A stretch of DNA of 58,174 nt from an uncultured Alteromonadales bacterium (GTDB lineage: Bacteria; Pseudomonadota; Gammaproteobacteria; Pseudomonadales; Cellvibrionaceae), in the NCBI GenBank assembly GCA_937864365.1, contig CALMJT010000071.1:1-58174 (forward strand), written 5' to 3'. The notes under the pieces were generated by a model. The model worked only from the letters and a program-made list of their open reading frames with translations, made no database searches and was not told the DNA's origin. The position numbers were made by a program, and so were the translations under genes. Of the stretch, positions 10,296 through 19,454 are shown piece after piece. The first letter of the stretch is position 1; each line of letters begins with the position of its first letter.

Positions 10296-10826
10296 ATGAG
10301 CCATCAAAAAACATCCGCAGCAATCTTCACTGCACTTCTTGCAGTTGTTACCCAACCGCTGTCTGCACAGGACATCTACAAAACCGTCGATGAAAACGGC
10401 AATGTCACCTATTCAGACAGCCCGGTCAAAGAGAACTCCAAGAAACTAGATCTACCCGAGATAAACTCTCAACCATCACCTAATCCCGAAACAGCACCAC
10501 GCTTTTTTAAAGCCGACGAAAAAACCAAACCCATTAAGTATGCACTCAAGATCAATGAGCCAATCCACGATCAGGCCATCCCGCCCGGCCAACGCGACGT
10601 AGCGATTATCGCTGAAATAGACCCAATTCCTACAGAGGACGACATAACCTACACCTTACTGGTCGACGGCTCAGCTACCGACACAGCCGAATTGCCTAGC
10701 TTTCTCATTAAGGAACCTCTACGCGGCAGTCACGACATTCAAATTCAGGCTAAACAAGACAAGAAAGTCATTGCAACCTCAAAGAGCATCACCATTCACG
10801 TGATTCGGCCAACTGTTGCAAATTAG
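10296..10826 (+). CDS. Exported DUF4124-domain protein
   Basis: 176 residues from the ATG at 10296, selected because it starts a normal signal peptide (hydrophobic AAIFTALLAVV, cleavage after LSA). The mature N-terminus DIYKTVDENGNVTYSDSP is the diagnostic DUF4124 motif. The remainder is proline-rich, then a beta-rich domain of about 90 residues that resembles an Ig-like fold. DUF4124 proteins are periplasmic and of unknown function; one is regularly found between glnA and ntrBC in Pseudomonas-type genomes, as here. Possibly under its own control by the CAAATACAC repeats. Confidence 0.8.
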   Translation: MSHQKTSAAIFTALLAVVTQPLSAQDIYKTVDENGNVTYSDSPVKENSKKLDLPEINSQPSPNPETAPRFFKADEKTKPIKYALKINEPIHDQAIPPGQRDVAIIAEIDPIPTEDDITYTLLVDGSATDTAELPSFLIKEPLRGSHDIQIQAKQDKKVIATSKSITIHVIRPTVAN

Positions 10827-10971
10827 GGCGAAAATAGATCTATATTGACTTAAAAGTCACTGACTCTTGATAACCTCTTAGAAAAGAAGAGAATATTGCA
10901 TCTAGGGCGTGCACTCTTCTGGTTCTATTTTTGCTTTAAAACTGCCATTTGATTGAACTCAGTTCCCATTC

Positions 10972-12048
10972 ATGACGCTCGAAACCAACTACAAACAGCT
11001 TCTAGACAGCCTGAACACAGCGGTAGCCGTGGTGGACGCAGAACTTAAGATCCTGTATCTCAACCCTAGCGCCGAAGCCTTGATGGAGATTTCTCGTGCA
11101 CGAGTATTGGGCACAGAAATCCAAAACTATTTTACCGAAACCGAAACTGCACTATCAGCGCTCAAAGAAGCCGTTGCTCTGCAAAGCCAATACACCAAAA
11201 GGCGCGCTAAATGGCGTTTACACAACGGCCAAGACCTTACTATCGATTACACGGTAACCGCGTTGACCGATCAACATGCGGCGACCATTGAAATTCAACC
11301 ACTGGATCGCTTACTGAGAATTAGCCGTGAAGAAGCCGTTGTTTCGGCCCAAGAAACCACTAAGAATTTAATTCGCGGCCTCGCTCATGAGATTAAAAAC
11401 CCTCTTGGAGGGATTAGAGGAGCTGCTCAACTGCTTGCGCGGGAACTGCCCAACGAAGAACTGAGTGAGTACACCGACGTTATCATCGATGAAGCAGATC
11501 GATTACGAAATCTGGTCGATAGAATGCTCGGCCCTCGGCAATTGCCCAACCTCCAAGATTTAAATGTGCACGAAATCATTGAACGTGTCGCAACGTTAAT
11601 TTCCGCCGAAAGCCGCGGAAAAGTGCACTTAAAACGAGACTACGATCCGAGTATTCCCAATTTACCGGCCGATCGCGAGCTGCTCATTCAGGCCTTGCTG
11701 AACATCATTCGTAACGCACTGCAAGCCCTTACGGAGTCAGAGACTCGCGCGCCAGAAATTATCCTTCGCACCCGAATTCAACGGCAATTTACCATCGGCC
11801 GAGAAAACTATCCGCTGGTTTGCCGGATTGATGTTCAAGACAACGGCCCAGGTATTCCACCAGAAATTATCGGCGATATCTTCTATCCCATGATTTCGGG
11901 CCGTCCCGAAGGCACTGGGCTTGGACTTGCTATATCGCAGCAACTGATTAATCAACACAACGGCTTGGTAGAATGTGAAAGCCAGCCGGGCCGCACCCTA
12001 TTTTCGATTTACTTACCAATGGAAGCGCACCATGCAGAAACCAAATAA
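10972..12048 (+). CDS. glnL: Nitrogen regulation sensor kinase/phosphatase NtrB
   Basis: 358 residues, cytoplasmic, no membrane helix. PAS domain (about 5-115), HisKA with phospho-acceptor His139 in GLAHEIKNPLGG, and a HATPase domain with N-box (IIRNALQAL), DNGPGIP and GTGLGLAI. NtrB phosphorylates NtrC when nitrogen is scarce; P-II binding switches it to phosphatase. The last 17 bases overlap the start of ntrC, so translation of the two is coupled. No sigma-54 element was found directly upstream, so expression probably comes from its own weak promoter or read-through. Confidence 0.96.
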   Translation: MTLETNYKQLLDSLNTAVAVVDAELKILYLNPSAEALMEISRARVLGTEIQNYFTETETALSALKEAVALQSQYTKRRAKWRLHNGQDLTIDYTVTALTDQHAATIEIQPLDRLLRISREEAVVSAQETTKNLIRGLAHEIKNPLGGIRGAAQLLARELPNEELSEYTDVIIDEADRLRNLVDRMLGPRQLPNLQDLNVHEIIERVATLISAESRGKVHLKRDYDPSIPNLPADRELLIQALLNIIRNALQALTESETRAPEIILRTRIQRQFTIGRENYPLVCRIDVQDNGPGIPPEIIGDIFYPMISGRPEGTGLGLAISQQLINQHNGLVECESQPGRTLFSIYLPMEAHHAETK

Positions 12049-13474
12049 CGTCTGGATTATCGACGACGACAAATCAATTCGTTGGGTGCTAGAGAAGTCT
12101 TTGCAGCAAGCAGGAATCGAAACTACGTGCTATGAATCTGGTGACCTCGCCTTGAGCGCCATTGCAGCCGGTAAACTGCCAGACGCTATCTTGAGCGATA
12201 TCAGAATGCCTGGCATCGACGGCCTAGCCATGCTCGAAAATATCCATATCAAACACCCAAATCTACCCATCATCATCATGACGGCGCACTCAGATCTAGA
12301 CAGCGCCGTAGCAGCCTATCAAAGCGGAGCTTTTGAGTATCTGCCAAAACCATTCGATGTTGATGAAGCCTTAGCGGTAACTCGCCGAGCACTCGCTCAT
12401 GCCGAAGAGCAAACCCAGCACTTCGACGAAGCCGCGTCACCTCGAGAAACTCAAAACCAGGGCGATATCATCGGTGAAGCTCCTGCTATGCAGGAAGTGT
12501 TTCGCGCCATTGGTCGCCTGTCGCAATCAAACATCACGGTACTTATCAACGGTGAATCAGGTACTGGTAAAGAACTGGTTGCCCGGGCACTGCACGAGCA
12601 CAGCCCTCGCCGCCACCAACCATTTATTGCTTTGAACATGGCGGCAATTCCTCGCGACTTGATTGAATCGGAGTTGTTTGGCCACGAAAAGGGCGCATTC
12701 ACCGGTGCCGGCGGCCAACGCCAAGGGCGTTTTGAGCAAGCAAACGGCGGCACTTTATTTTTAGATGAAATCGGCGACATGCCATCTGATACTCAGACAC
12801 GTTTATTACGCGTATTGGCCGATGGCGAATTCTATCGTGTTGGCGGTCACACACCGGTTAAGGTAGATGTACGAATCATTGCCGCAACCCACCAAAATCT
12901 TGAAGAACTGGTCTCGGAAAATCGTTTCCGCGAAGATCTTTTCCACAGACTTAACGTTATTCGTATACACATACCTAAGCTTTCCGATCGTCGCGAAGAC
13001 ATTCCAAAACTGGCTAAACACTTTTTCCAGAAAGCCGCCGCCGAACTTGGTGTAGAACCCAAAGTGCTACTTACCGAAACAGAGAAGTATCTGTGCAACA
13101 TTGCTTGGCCCGGCAACGTGCGTCAGCTAGAAAACACCTGTCGCTGGATCACCGTAATGGCCTCAGGCAGAGAAGTACACGTACAAGACTTGCCGCCGGA
13201 GTTGATGGATCAAACCCACGAAGTTGAACCATCTGGCGACTGGAACAAGGCCTTACGCCACTGGGCAGACCAAGCCTTGGCCCGCGGTCAAAGCGATATA
13301 TTGTCGGAAGCGGTACCTATTTTTGAACGTGCACTGATTGAAACCGCCTTAAAACACACCGCTGGTCGGAAGCGCGACGCCGCCAATTTATTGGGCTGGG
13401 GTCGTAACACTCTAACTCGAAAGCTGAAAGAACTCGGCATGGTCGACAGCGGCGACGATTCCGGCGACGACTAA
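12032..13474 (+). CDS. glnG: Nitrogen regulation response regulator NtrC (sigma-54 activator)
   Basis: 480 residues from the ATG at 12032, inside the end of ntrB; the longer in-frame extension adds only out-of-family residues. Receiver domain with phospho-acceptor Asp56 (LSDIRMPGIDG), sigma-54 AAA+ domain with Walker A GESGTGKE, the GAFTGA loop that contacts sigma-54, Walker B GGTLFLDEIGDMP, and a Fis-type helix-turn-helix at the C-terminus (AANLLGWGRNTLTRKLKEL). Activates glnA, and probably glnK-amtB and the eut operon in this window (the last by inference from a promoter match). Confidence 0.97.
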   Translation: MQKPNNVWIIDDDKSIRWVLEKSLQQAGIETTCYESGDLALSAIAAGKLPDAILSDIRMPGIDGLAMLENIHIKHPNLPIIIMTAHSDLDSAVAAYQSGAFEYLPKPFDVDEALAVTRRALAHAEEQTQHFDEAASPRETQNQGDIIGEAPAMQEVFRAIGRLSQSNITVLINGESGTGKELVARALHEHSPRRHQPFIALNMAAIPRDLIESELFGHEKGAFTGAGGQRQGRFEQANGGTLFLDEIGDMPSDTQTRLLRVLADGEFYRVGGHTPVKVDVRIIAATHQNLEELVSENRFREDLFHRLNVIRIHIPKLSDRREDIPKLAKHFFQKAAAELGVEPKVLLTETEKYLCNIAWPGNVRQLENTCRWITVMASGREVHVQDLPPELMDQTHEVEPSGDWNKALRHWADQALARGQSDILSEAVPIFERALIETALKHTAGRKRDAANLLGWGRNTLTRKLKELGMVDSGDDSGDD

Positions 13475-13546
13475 CAAAACTCGCCCTCTCTGGTTAGCAA
13501 TATTTAAATCAGAGGGGGCGACTCTTCATACACCTACCTACAAGCC

Positions 13547-13810
13547 CTAGTCGCCACCATCGCCACCACCAATGGACCAACTCGACTCAGAATCACTTGA
13601 GCGTCCAGAATATCCATTAGATCGAGAACCTAAACTCGGTACTCGCACCACAAGGGCGACAAGCAACACAAGGGCGACAAGCAACACAATTATCGAGATA
13701 CCAAAAATAACCGGAGCATAGCCGTGTTCGACGGGGTTTGGAGACAATAAATCGATTTTGTACCAGCTCAACGCAGTTGTAATTAGCGCAACTACCACTG
13801 ACAAACGCAT
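13547..13810 (-). CDS. Small two-helix membrane protein with Ser/Gly-rich tail
   Basis: 87 residues. GGAGGG sits 4 bases before the chosen ATG (13808-13810); another ATG 4 bases upstream is out of frame and too close to the ribosome site. Two hydrophobic helices (about 3-16 and 33-55) are followed by a polar tail ending SSWSIGGGDGGD, a kind of tail seen on small bacterial membrane proteins. The second helix contains an exact tandem duplication in DNA (ACAAGGGCGACAAGCA repeated, giving LLVALV twice), probably from replication slippage. No function can be assigned. Confidence 0.6.
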   Translation of the reverse strand: MRLSVVVALITTALSWYKIDLLSPNPVEHGYAPVIFGISIIVLLVALVLLVALVVRVPSLGSRSNGYSGRSSDSESSWSIGGGDGGD

Positions 13811-13956
13811 ACATCCCTCCGAGAATATTCCTATTCGTAAGTGCGTTTATACAATATCGTTTACCAAAAAGTGATCAGGTAGAGTACAGAATCTCAGATG
13901 AGAGCGTTCAAAAGAAAGGCTTTAAATAGGTTTGGCGGGAGTAAGAAGTGAAAACA

Positions 13957-13981
13957 AGCTTACGAGACTAGCTCGCAAGCT
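13957..13981 (-). terminator. Terminator downstream of secB
   Basis: 10-bp stem AGCTTGCGAG / CTCGTAAGCT with loop CTAGT when read leftward, followed by GTTTTC; it begins 13 bases after the secB stop. The T run is short. Confidence 0.6.
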
Positions 13982-13993
13982 CATTCTTAAAGA

Positions 13994-14512
13994 TTAGTTT
14001 ACGGTTGGAGCTTCTTCAGCGGCACCCGCTTTGCCCTGAGCCTGCTCTTGAGCACGTTGTAATGCTTGAGCAAACAAAGCATCGAAGTTAACTGGCGGCA
14101 ACATCAATGCAGGGAAACTGCCTTTGGTAACCACACCGTCGATTGCTTCGCGAGCATAAGGGAAAAGAATTTGAGGACATGCGGTGTTTAGTGCATGTGC
14201 CAAATGCTGACCTTCTAAGCCTGCAATAGTGAAAGCACCACCTTGCTGAACTTCAACTAAAAAAGCAGTTTCTTCTTCGATCTTAACGGTAATGGTTAAA
14301 GTAAGAACCACTTCGTAAAGATTCTCGTCGATTTTGCTCGACTTAGTATTCAATTCTTGATGAATTGATGGTTTCCATTGTTTACGGAATGCATGAGCAC
14401 CAAGAGGAGCTTCAAAGGAAAGATCTTTAATATAAATTCGCTGGATTGCAAATTGTACTTTTTGTTCAGAGCCTTCTGAATTCGCTTGCCCTGCGGTTTG
14501 TTCTTCTGCCAT
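13994..14512 (-). CDS. secB: Protein-export chaperone SecB
   Basis: 172 residues; the conserved core QRIYIKDLSFEAP and FPYAREAIDGVV ... GSFPALMLPPVNFDALF is complete. SecB is a cytoplasmic tetramer that keeps pre-secretory proteins unfolded and delivers them to SecA. The N-terminal 20 residues and the Ala/Glu/Gln-rich C-terminal 20 residues (AQEQAQGKAGAAEEAP) extend beyond the core, as is usual. It is followed leftward by a hairpin terminator and lies downstream of grxC and the rhodanese gene, a common trio. Confidence 0.96.
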   Translation of the reverse strand: MAEEQTAGQANSEGSEQKVQFAIQRIYIKDLSFEAPLGAHAFRKQWKPSIHQELNTKSSKIDENLYEVVLTLTITVKIEEETAFLVEVQQGGAFTIAGLEGQHLAHALNTACPQILFPYAREAIDGVVTKGSFPALMLPPVNFDALFAQALQRAQEQAQGKAGAAEEAPTVN

Positions 14513-14656
14513 GGTACTGCCTTAGTCTTGAGTGAAAATATTAAAAGAACACGCGAATTATCTAATCCATGTGTCCAGCGGTTTAGATTATAAATACATT
14601 TGATGACATTGGGGGCCTAAGGCATCAATTCAACCCCCTAAGCGTATTTTAAACGA

Positions 14657-14917
14657 TCAACTCGCCTCAGCTAATACACCGTCAAGCTCACCTGTAGACT
14701 CCAAATGATATAGATCGTCACAGCCGCCAATATGACGTTTGCCGATCCAAATTTGAGGAACACTGGTGCGACCCGCTTTTTTGGTCATTTCTTGACGCAA
14801 GTGTCGATTGTTATCGACAGCGATCTCTTTGAACTCGATACCTTTGTGCTTTAAAAGGTGCTTTGCACGAATGCAATACGGACAAAAGCGCGTGGTATAG
14901 ATGACTACTTCCGGCAT
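14657..14917 (-). CDS. grxC: Glutaredoxin 3
   Basis: 86 residues from the ATG at 14915-14917, which has GGGAGG just upstream; a TTG four codons earlier would place the ribosome site inside the gene. The redox motif CPYC is at residues 12-15, with the cis-proline TSVPQIWI and the GGCDDL glutathione-binding motif. It reduces disulfides with glutathione in the cytoplasm. It starts 12 bases after the stop of the rhodanese gene and is probably cotranscribed with it and secB. Confidence 0.95.
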   Translation of the reverse strand: MPEVVIYTTRFCPYCIRAKHLLKHKGIEFKEIAVDNNRHLRQEMTKKAGRTSVPQIWIGKRHIGGCDDLYHLESTGELDGVLAEAS

Positions 14918-14929
14918 ACTACCTCCCAA

Positions 14930-15337
14930 TTACTTAACAACGGGTAATTTCTGATTTTGCCACTCGGCCATTCCGCCTTCGAGCCGACAAACTTGACGAC
15001 CTGCTTTCATTAATTCGCGACCAACACTTCCTGTGTGGGTGCCTAATTTATCTACCAAGATAACGATCTTATCCGATTGGGCTTCAATTTGAGATAAATT
15101 GTCTTTCACTTTTGTATAGGGGATATTTATCGCGTTGGCGATATGACCAGCTTTGAATTCTTTTGGCTCACGCAAATCGATCAAAACAGCGCTATCGTTG
15201 TTAATCATTCGCGTAACCTCGTGGGTAGAGACACCTCGACCACTGCGGCGCTTTTCATTCCAAAAATAAAGCACGATCAAAGCCGCCAAAACACTTACAA
15301 GTAGCCACTGTTCGGTAGCAAACGTCAATATATCCAC
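14930..15337 (-). CDS. yibN: Membrane-anchored rhodanese-like protein (YibN type)
   Basis: 135 residues: one N-terminal membrane helix (about 10-26, WLLVSVLAALIVLYFW), then a rhodanese domain (about 40-130) with LIDLREPKEFKAGHI. The loop that would carry the catalytic cysteine reads ILVDKLGTHTGS and has no cysteine, so sulfur transfer in the usual way is unlikely; the only cysteine is in GRQVCRLEGG. First gene of the probable yibN-grxC-secB unit. Function of the family is not established. Confidence 0.85.
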   Translation of the reverse strand: MDILTFATEQWLLVSVLAALIVLYFWNEKRRSGRGVSTHEVTRMINNDSAVLIDLREPKEFKAGHIANAINIPYTKVKDNLSQIEAQSDKIVILVDKLGTHTGSVGRELMKAGRQVCRLEGGMAEWQNQKLPVVK

Positions 15338-15377
15338 AAAAAAACCCTGCGTTCAGTTTCAAGTAATCAGTCTAGAG

Positions 15378-15527
15378 GAAACTCTAATCAACCTAGAGTT
15401 TCTAGCGACACAAGCGAGTGTCGTCGATTTCTATTACGATAAGTAATTGAAATTAAGGAGAAATTAGAAATCGCATATGCAATTTCTACCCTCAAATTAA
15501 ATCAAAGCCGAGTTAATTTGAGAATCC
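15378..15527 (-). repeat. Dispersed five-hairpin repeat, full-length copy with TAGAG direct repeats (reverse orientation)
   Basis: 150 bp, flanked by TAGAG at 15373-15377 and 15528-15532. It carries the GAAACTCTAATCAACCTAG end hairpin, CGACAC-AAGCGA-GTGTCG, a diverged third hairpin (TTTCTATTACGATA), a fourth (AGAAATT ... AATTTCT) and the terminal TTAAATC...GTTAATTTGAGAATCC. It belongs to a subtype shared with the fragment at 33581. It fills the spacer between yibN and envC. Strand '-' here means the orientation opposite to the copy at 24745. Confidence 0.85.
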
Positions 15528-15679
15528 TAGAGGCTCAATCTGCCCGATTTAGCCCATTCAAAGGCGGGCAAGTATACACCAATAGGTTTTGATCGCAGAA
15601 TTGACTCTTATAATTGCCTAGAATAAACACCTGAATTTTGCACAGACCGTCGCTTAAAACCGAAAATATCCGGAAACCT

Positions 15680-16837
15680 ATGATTAAAACACTCTTAATT
15701 GTAACTAGCATTCTATTTCTCTCAATCTCAAGTTTCAGTGGCTCGACATACGCCCAAACTGCGGACGAGCGTGAATACCAAGCCAAGTTGAAAGAGCTGA
15801 AAGCCAATATTGACGCGCTGAAAGCCCAAATGAAGGACATAAAAAACTCCAAAAACAGTCTGGAGAACGAGCTTGAGGCCAACGAGAAAGAAATCAGTGA
15901 GCTGAACGATAAAGCCAAACAAATCGAAACGGAGCTTAGCAAAGAAAAAAAGCAACTAGCGCTGCTCCGTGAGCAGCGCCAAAAACTGCAAGGCTTGAAG
16001 CTCAACCAACAAACCAGCGCATCGCACGAGATTGCGACAGCCTATAAACTTGGCCAACAGAGCCAGTTAAAAACGCTACTGAACCAAGAAGACAGTGCGC
16101 TGAGTGCGCGTATGCTTAAATATCATCAATACATTGTGAGTTCACGATCGGAAAAGATTGCCGAACTGAGCAATACTATCGATTCGCTTGAGGCAATTGA
16201 TCGAGAAATTTCTGTTAAAACTCAACAATTTGAGCAACAACAACAACGACTTAACGAACAAAAACGATCGCTAGAACTTGTCTCACAGAAACGCAAACAA
16301 ACCTTAGCCATGTTGCAAAAACAGCTAGTCGATCAAGACACGAGACTGAACAATCTTTTAAAAGAAAAAAACCAACTTGAAAGCCTCATAAACGAAGTTG
16401 CGACCTTAATTGCTGCCATTCCTACGCCCAACGATCACACACCATTTGCCAAGCAAACTGGCAAATTAAGCTGGCCGGTCAAAGGAAAAATTCAAAACAG
16501 CTTTGGTAGCTCAAAAGCTCAGGGTAGGTTGACTTGGGACGGAGTACTCATCGCTGCGAGCGAGGGCAGTGAGGTGAAGTCTATTCATGGCGGAAGAGTG
16601 GTATTCTCTGACTGGTTTAAAGGCCTTGGAATGTTGATGATCGTTGATCACGGGTCGGGATACTTGAGCCTGTACGGCCATAATCAAACATTGTTTAAAG
16701 ACGTTGGTGACTGGATTTCCTCTGGCGAAGTCATTGCTCTAGCCGGTACTTCGGGAGGACAAACAACCAGCGGTGTTTATTTTGAAATTCGTCATAACGG
16801 CAAACCCGAAAACCCATCAAAGTGGTGCCGTGGGTAA
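15680..16837 (+). CDS. envC: EnvC-type murein hydrolase activator
   Basis: 385 residues from the ATG at 15680, which begins a signal peptide (MIKTLLIVTSILFLSISS, cleavage near TYA-QT). A long coiled coil follows (about 25-270, Lys/Glu/Gln-rich heptads), then a C-terminal LytM/M23 domain (about 285-383). The domain lacks the metal ligands of active peptidases: the HxxxD site reads TWDGVLI and the final HxH-type site VYFEIRH. It is therefore the degenerate EnvC type that activates AmiA/AmiB amidases at the division septum. It precedes ctpA, as in Pseudomonas. Confidence 0.9.
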   Translation: MIKTLLIVTSILFLSISSFSGSTYAQTADEREYQAKLKELKANIDALKAQMKDIKNSKNSLENELEANEKEISELNDKAKQIETELSKEKKQLALLREQRQKLQGLKLNQQTSASHEIATAYKLGQQSQLKTLLNQEDSALSARMLKYHQYIVSSRSEKIAELSNTIDSLEAIDREISVKTQQFEQQQQRLNEQKRSLELVSQKRKQTLAMLQKQLVDQDTRLNNLLKEKNQLESLINEVATLIAAIPTPNDHTPFAKQTGKLSWPVKGKIQNSFGSSKAQGRLTWDGVLIAASEGSEVKSIHGGRVVFSDWFKGLGMLMIVDHGSGYLSLYGHNQTLFKDVGDWISSGEVIALAGTSGGQTTSGVYFEIRHNGKPENPSKWCRG

Positions 16838-17092
16838 AATCACGCAACTTTAGCGAGCTAGAACACACTAAGTAACGCCTTGACCCTACTGAAAATCAGT
16901 CAAGATATGCTAGATTGCTTGAACGCAAAGTTTATTAATAGAATGAACCTTTCAGAACAATTCATCCGACCTAGGTATTTGAAAGTTATTTGAAAATACA
17001 CCGTCAGAAGCTGGGTCTTACCTGTCTTTGGTGATGATCGTTAATTCGTCCAACTTGAAGTACTTTTATTTTTTTATTTTCAGGAGCTTTAC

Positions 17093-18421
17093 ATGAATCT
17101 TCGTTTTCTACCCATCGCCTTACTAGCCTTTGCGGCCTCAGGGTGGTCTCAAGAAGAAAGTGACTCTCCTGAAGCACAACTCCCCCTCGACGATCTGCGC
17201 ACCTTCACACGGGTCTACACCCATATTCGCAATGCTTACGTTGAAGAAATCAGCGATAAAGAACTGCTCGAATACGCCATTAAAGGCATGCTAAGTGAGC
17301 TCGATCCTCACTCGAACTATCTAGACGCCGCTTCATTCGACAGCCTTCAGGTTAATACAACCGGCGAGTATGGTGGCTTAGGGATTGAAGTGGGAACAGA
17401 GCGCGGTTTCGTAAAGGTCATCGCACCCATCGATGACACCCCGGCATCAAAAGCTGGTATTCAATCCGGCGATTTAATTATCGCCATCGATGATAAATCC
17501 GTAAAAGGTCTTTCGTTAGATGAAGCCATTGAGCTTATGCGCGGCCCTATTGGCACAGATGTGATTATTTCGGTGGTTCGCGAAGGCGTGGACAAACCCT
17601 TCGATGTAACTCTTACCCGCGCGACAGTGACCGTGCGCAGTGTTCGATCCAGCATTGTAGAACCAGGGTTTGGCTACCTGCGCATTGCCCAATTCCAAGT
17701 CAAGACTGGCGATGAGGTTCTGAAAGAAATCAAAAAACTCAAAGATCAAGACACAGAGCTAAAAGGACTCGTTCTTGATTTACGCAATAACCCCGGCGGC
17801 ATATTGCAGTCTTCGGTTCAGGTCGCCGATGCCTTTTTAGAAGAAGGCTTAGTGGTTTATACCAAAGGCCGCATCGAAAACGCCGATATTGAATACCGAG
17901 CGAATCCTGGTGATGAAATCAAAGGAATTCCACTAGTGGTATTAATTAATTCGGGCTCGGCTTCTGCGTCTGAAATTGTTGCCGGTGCGCTGCAAGACCA
18001 TGGTCGCGCCATCATCATGGGTACCGACAGTTTTGGTAAGGGCTCGGTGCAGACCGTTTTACCAATTACCGATGATCGAGCCATTAAGCTGACAACGGCT
18101 TTGTACTTCACGCCAAATGGCCGCTCCATTCAAGCGCAAGGCATTGTTCCAGATATCACCGTTGAGCGCGCAGAGATTAAAGCTTTCAACAGCCAAATCT
18201 TTACTGAAGCTGATTTACAAGGTCATTTAGACAACGCCAATGGTGGTGAAGTAAGCGATTCAAAGACTCGGGAAGAAAAATCTAAATCTGCTCCAAGTCT
18301 TGCCGAAAGTGACAACCAACTGTTTGAAGCGATTAGCCTTTTGAAAGGCCTGAGTATCTTCAACAAGCAGAACAAACCGGAATCGGAAACCCCAGAAACC
18401 GCTACCAAAGAAGCTATTTAA
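17093..18421 (+). CDS. ctpA: Carboxy-terminal processing protease CtpA (S41 family)
   Basis: 442 residues. Signal peptide (MNLRFLPIALLAFAASGW), N-terminal S41 helical segment with YVEEISDKELLEYAIKGML, PDZ domain (about 95-180, GGLGIEVGTERG), and the S41 catalytic core with the serine in NSGSASASE (residues 286-294) and the lysine in DSFGKGSVQT. It cleaves periplasmic cell-wall hydrolases and lipoproteins at their C-termini. A strong terminator follows 11 bases after the stop. AGGAG 7 bases before the ATG fixes the start. Confidence 0.95.
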   Translation: MNLRFLPIALLAFAASGWSQEESDSPEAQLPLDDLRTFTRVYTHIRNAYVEEISDKELLEYAIKGMLSELDPHSNYLDAASFDSLQVNTTGEYGGLGIEVGTERGFVKVIAPIDDTPASKAGIQSGDLIIAIDDKSVKGLSLDEAIELMRGPIGTDVIISVVREGVDKPFDVTLTRATVTVRSVRSSIVEPGFGYLRIAQFQVKTGDEVLKEIKKLKDQDTELKGLVLDLRNNPGGILQSSVQVADAFLEEGLVVYTKGRIENADIEYRANPGDEIKGIPLVVLINSGSASASEIVAGALQDHGRAIIMGTDSFGKGSVQTVLPITDDRAIKLTTALYFTPNGRSIQAQGIVPDITVERAEIKAFNSQIFTEADLQGHLDNANGGEVSDSKTREEKSKSAPSLAESDNQLFEAISLLKGLSIFNKQNKPESETPETATKEAI

Positions 18422-18432
18422 GTCGTCTCTGC

Positions 18433-18459
18433 AAAGCCAGTTGCAAACTGGCTTTTTTT
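18433..18459 (+). terminator. Rho-independent terminator of ctpA
   Basis: 10-bp perfect stem AAAGCCAGTT / AACTGGCTTT with a 3-base loop, followed by TTTT. Confidence 0.88.
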
Positions 18460-18674
18460 AGCTAAGTTTTATATAAGCGCCACCGCAATTAGATCTACGC
18501 GCCTAAAACAACCACTGCCAATGATTGTGTTTATGTCTTGAAGAAATGGACACAATGATTTCTTCTTGGAAAAGTGGTTACGTACCAAAGCATCATTATC
18601 TAAATCGTTAAGATTTAAACCACTAAAAATTTAAGATGATGAATGCCAATGCTCAAACATAAGTGATAAAGCCT

Positions 18675-19454
18675 ATGAGTCTACTTATGCAAACCATCAA
18701 ACGGGCTTTGTATTTTGCTGCATTGGTTTCTTTGTTTTTAAGTCACTCCAGTTTTGCCGAAAAAGCCAAAATAATTTTGATTATCGACGACCTAGGCTAC
18801 GACCTAGATACCGGTATTCAGTTTGCTGACCTCAACCCAAACATTACTCTCTCGATACTGCCATTCAGCCCTCACGGACAGCAAATTTCTCGATACGGCT
18901 CAAACAACGGCAATGATATTTTATTGCACTCGCCAATGGCGCCAAATAGCCCCAAACCGATCGAGAAATCAGTATTGCATCTGGGAATGGATAAACTCGC
19001 TCTTAAAACTCAATTACGAGCGCAATTAAACTGGCTGCCAGAAGCTGTAGGTGTAAACAACCACATGGGCAGTGCCCTAACACGTGATGCGCTGGCAATG
19101 AATTGGGTCATGCAAGAATTGAAGCTCAGAGATTTGTTTTTTGTGGATAGTAGAACAACGGCTGAGAGTATTGCCTGGCGTATGGCACATAACTATCGTG
19201 TCCCTAGCTGGAAACGCGATATCTTTTTAGATAATACTCGCGATGAAAAAGCTATAACTGACCAATTACAGAAATTGATCAAAAAATCTCAAGATAAAGG
19301 ATTCGCAATTGGTATTGGCCATCCGTATCCCGAAACCTTAGCGGTTTTAACTCAGTTTTTTCGCTCGTTGGAATCTACACAATTGAGCTTGATAAAACCG
19401 AGCGAATTGACAATGACGCAAACTGTGGTCGCAACGACGCTCGAAAGAGATTAA
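18675..19454 (+). CDS. Divergent polysaccharide deacetylase family protein (YibQ/DUF610)
   Basis: 259 residues from the ATG at 18675; a GTG at 18663 and an ATG at 18687 are also in frame, and none has a strong ribosome site. A signal peptide (KRALYFAALVSLFLSHSSFA) precedes the domain, which opens with IILIIDDLGYDLDTG and includes the family motifs LLHSPMAPN, GVNNHMGS, FFVDSRTT and IGIGHPYPETL. These are the DUF610 counterparts of the NodB metal-binding motifs. Probably a periplasmic carbohydrate esterase; the substrate is unknown. The envC-ctpA-deacetylase order is conserved in related genomes. Confidence 0.85.
   Translation: MSLLMQTIKRALYFAALVSLFLSHSSFAEKAKIILIIDDLGYDLDTGIQFADLNPNITLSILPFSPHGQQISRYGSNNGNDILLHSPMAPNSPKPIEKSVLHLGMDKLALKTQLRAQLNWLPEAVGVNNHMGSALTRDALAMNWVMQELKLRDLFFVDSRTTAESIAWRMAHNYRVPSWKRDIFLDNTRDEKAITDQLQKLIKKSQDKGFAIGIGHPYPETLAVLTQFFRSLESTQLSLIKPSELTMTQTVVATTLERD

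Noticed and set aside
15680-16837. EnvC homologue as an active peptidase
   Set aside because: The M23 metal-binding residues are replaced, so it is an activator type.
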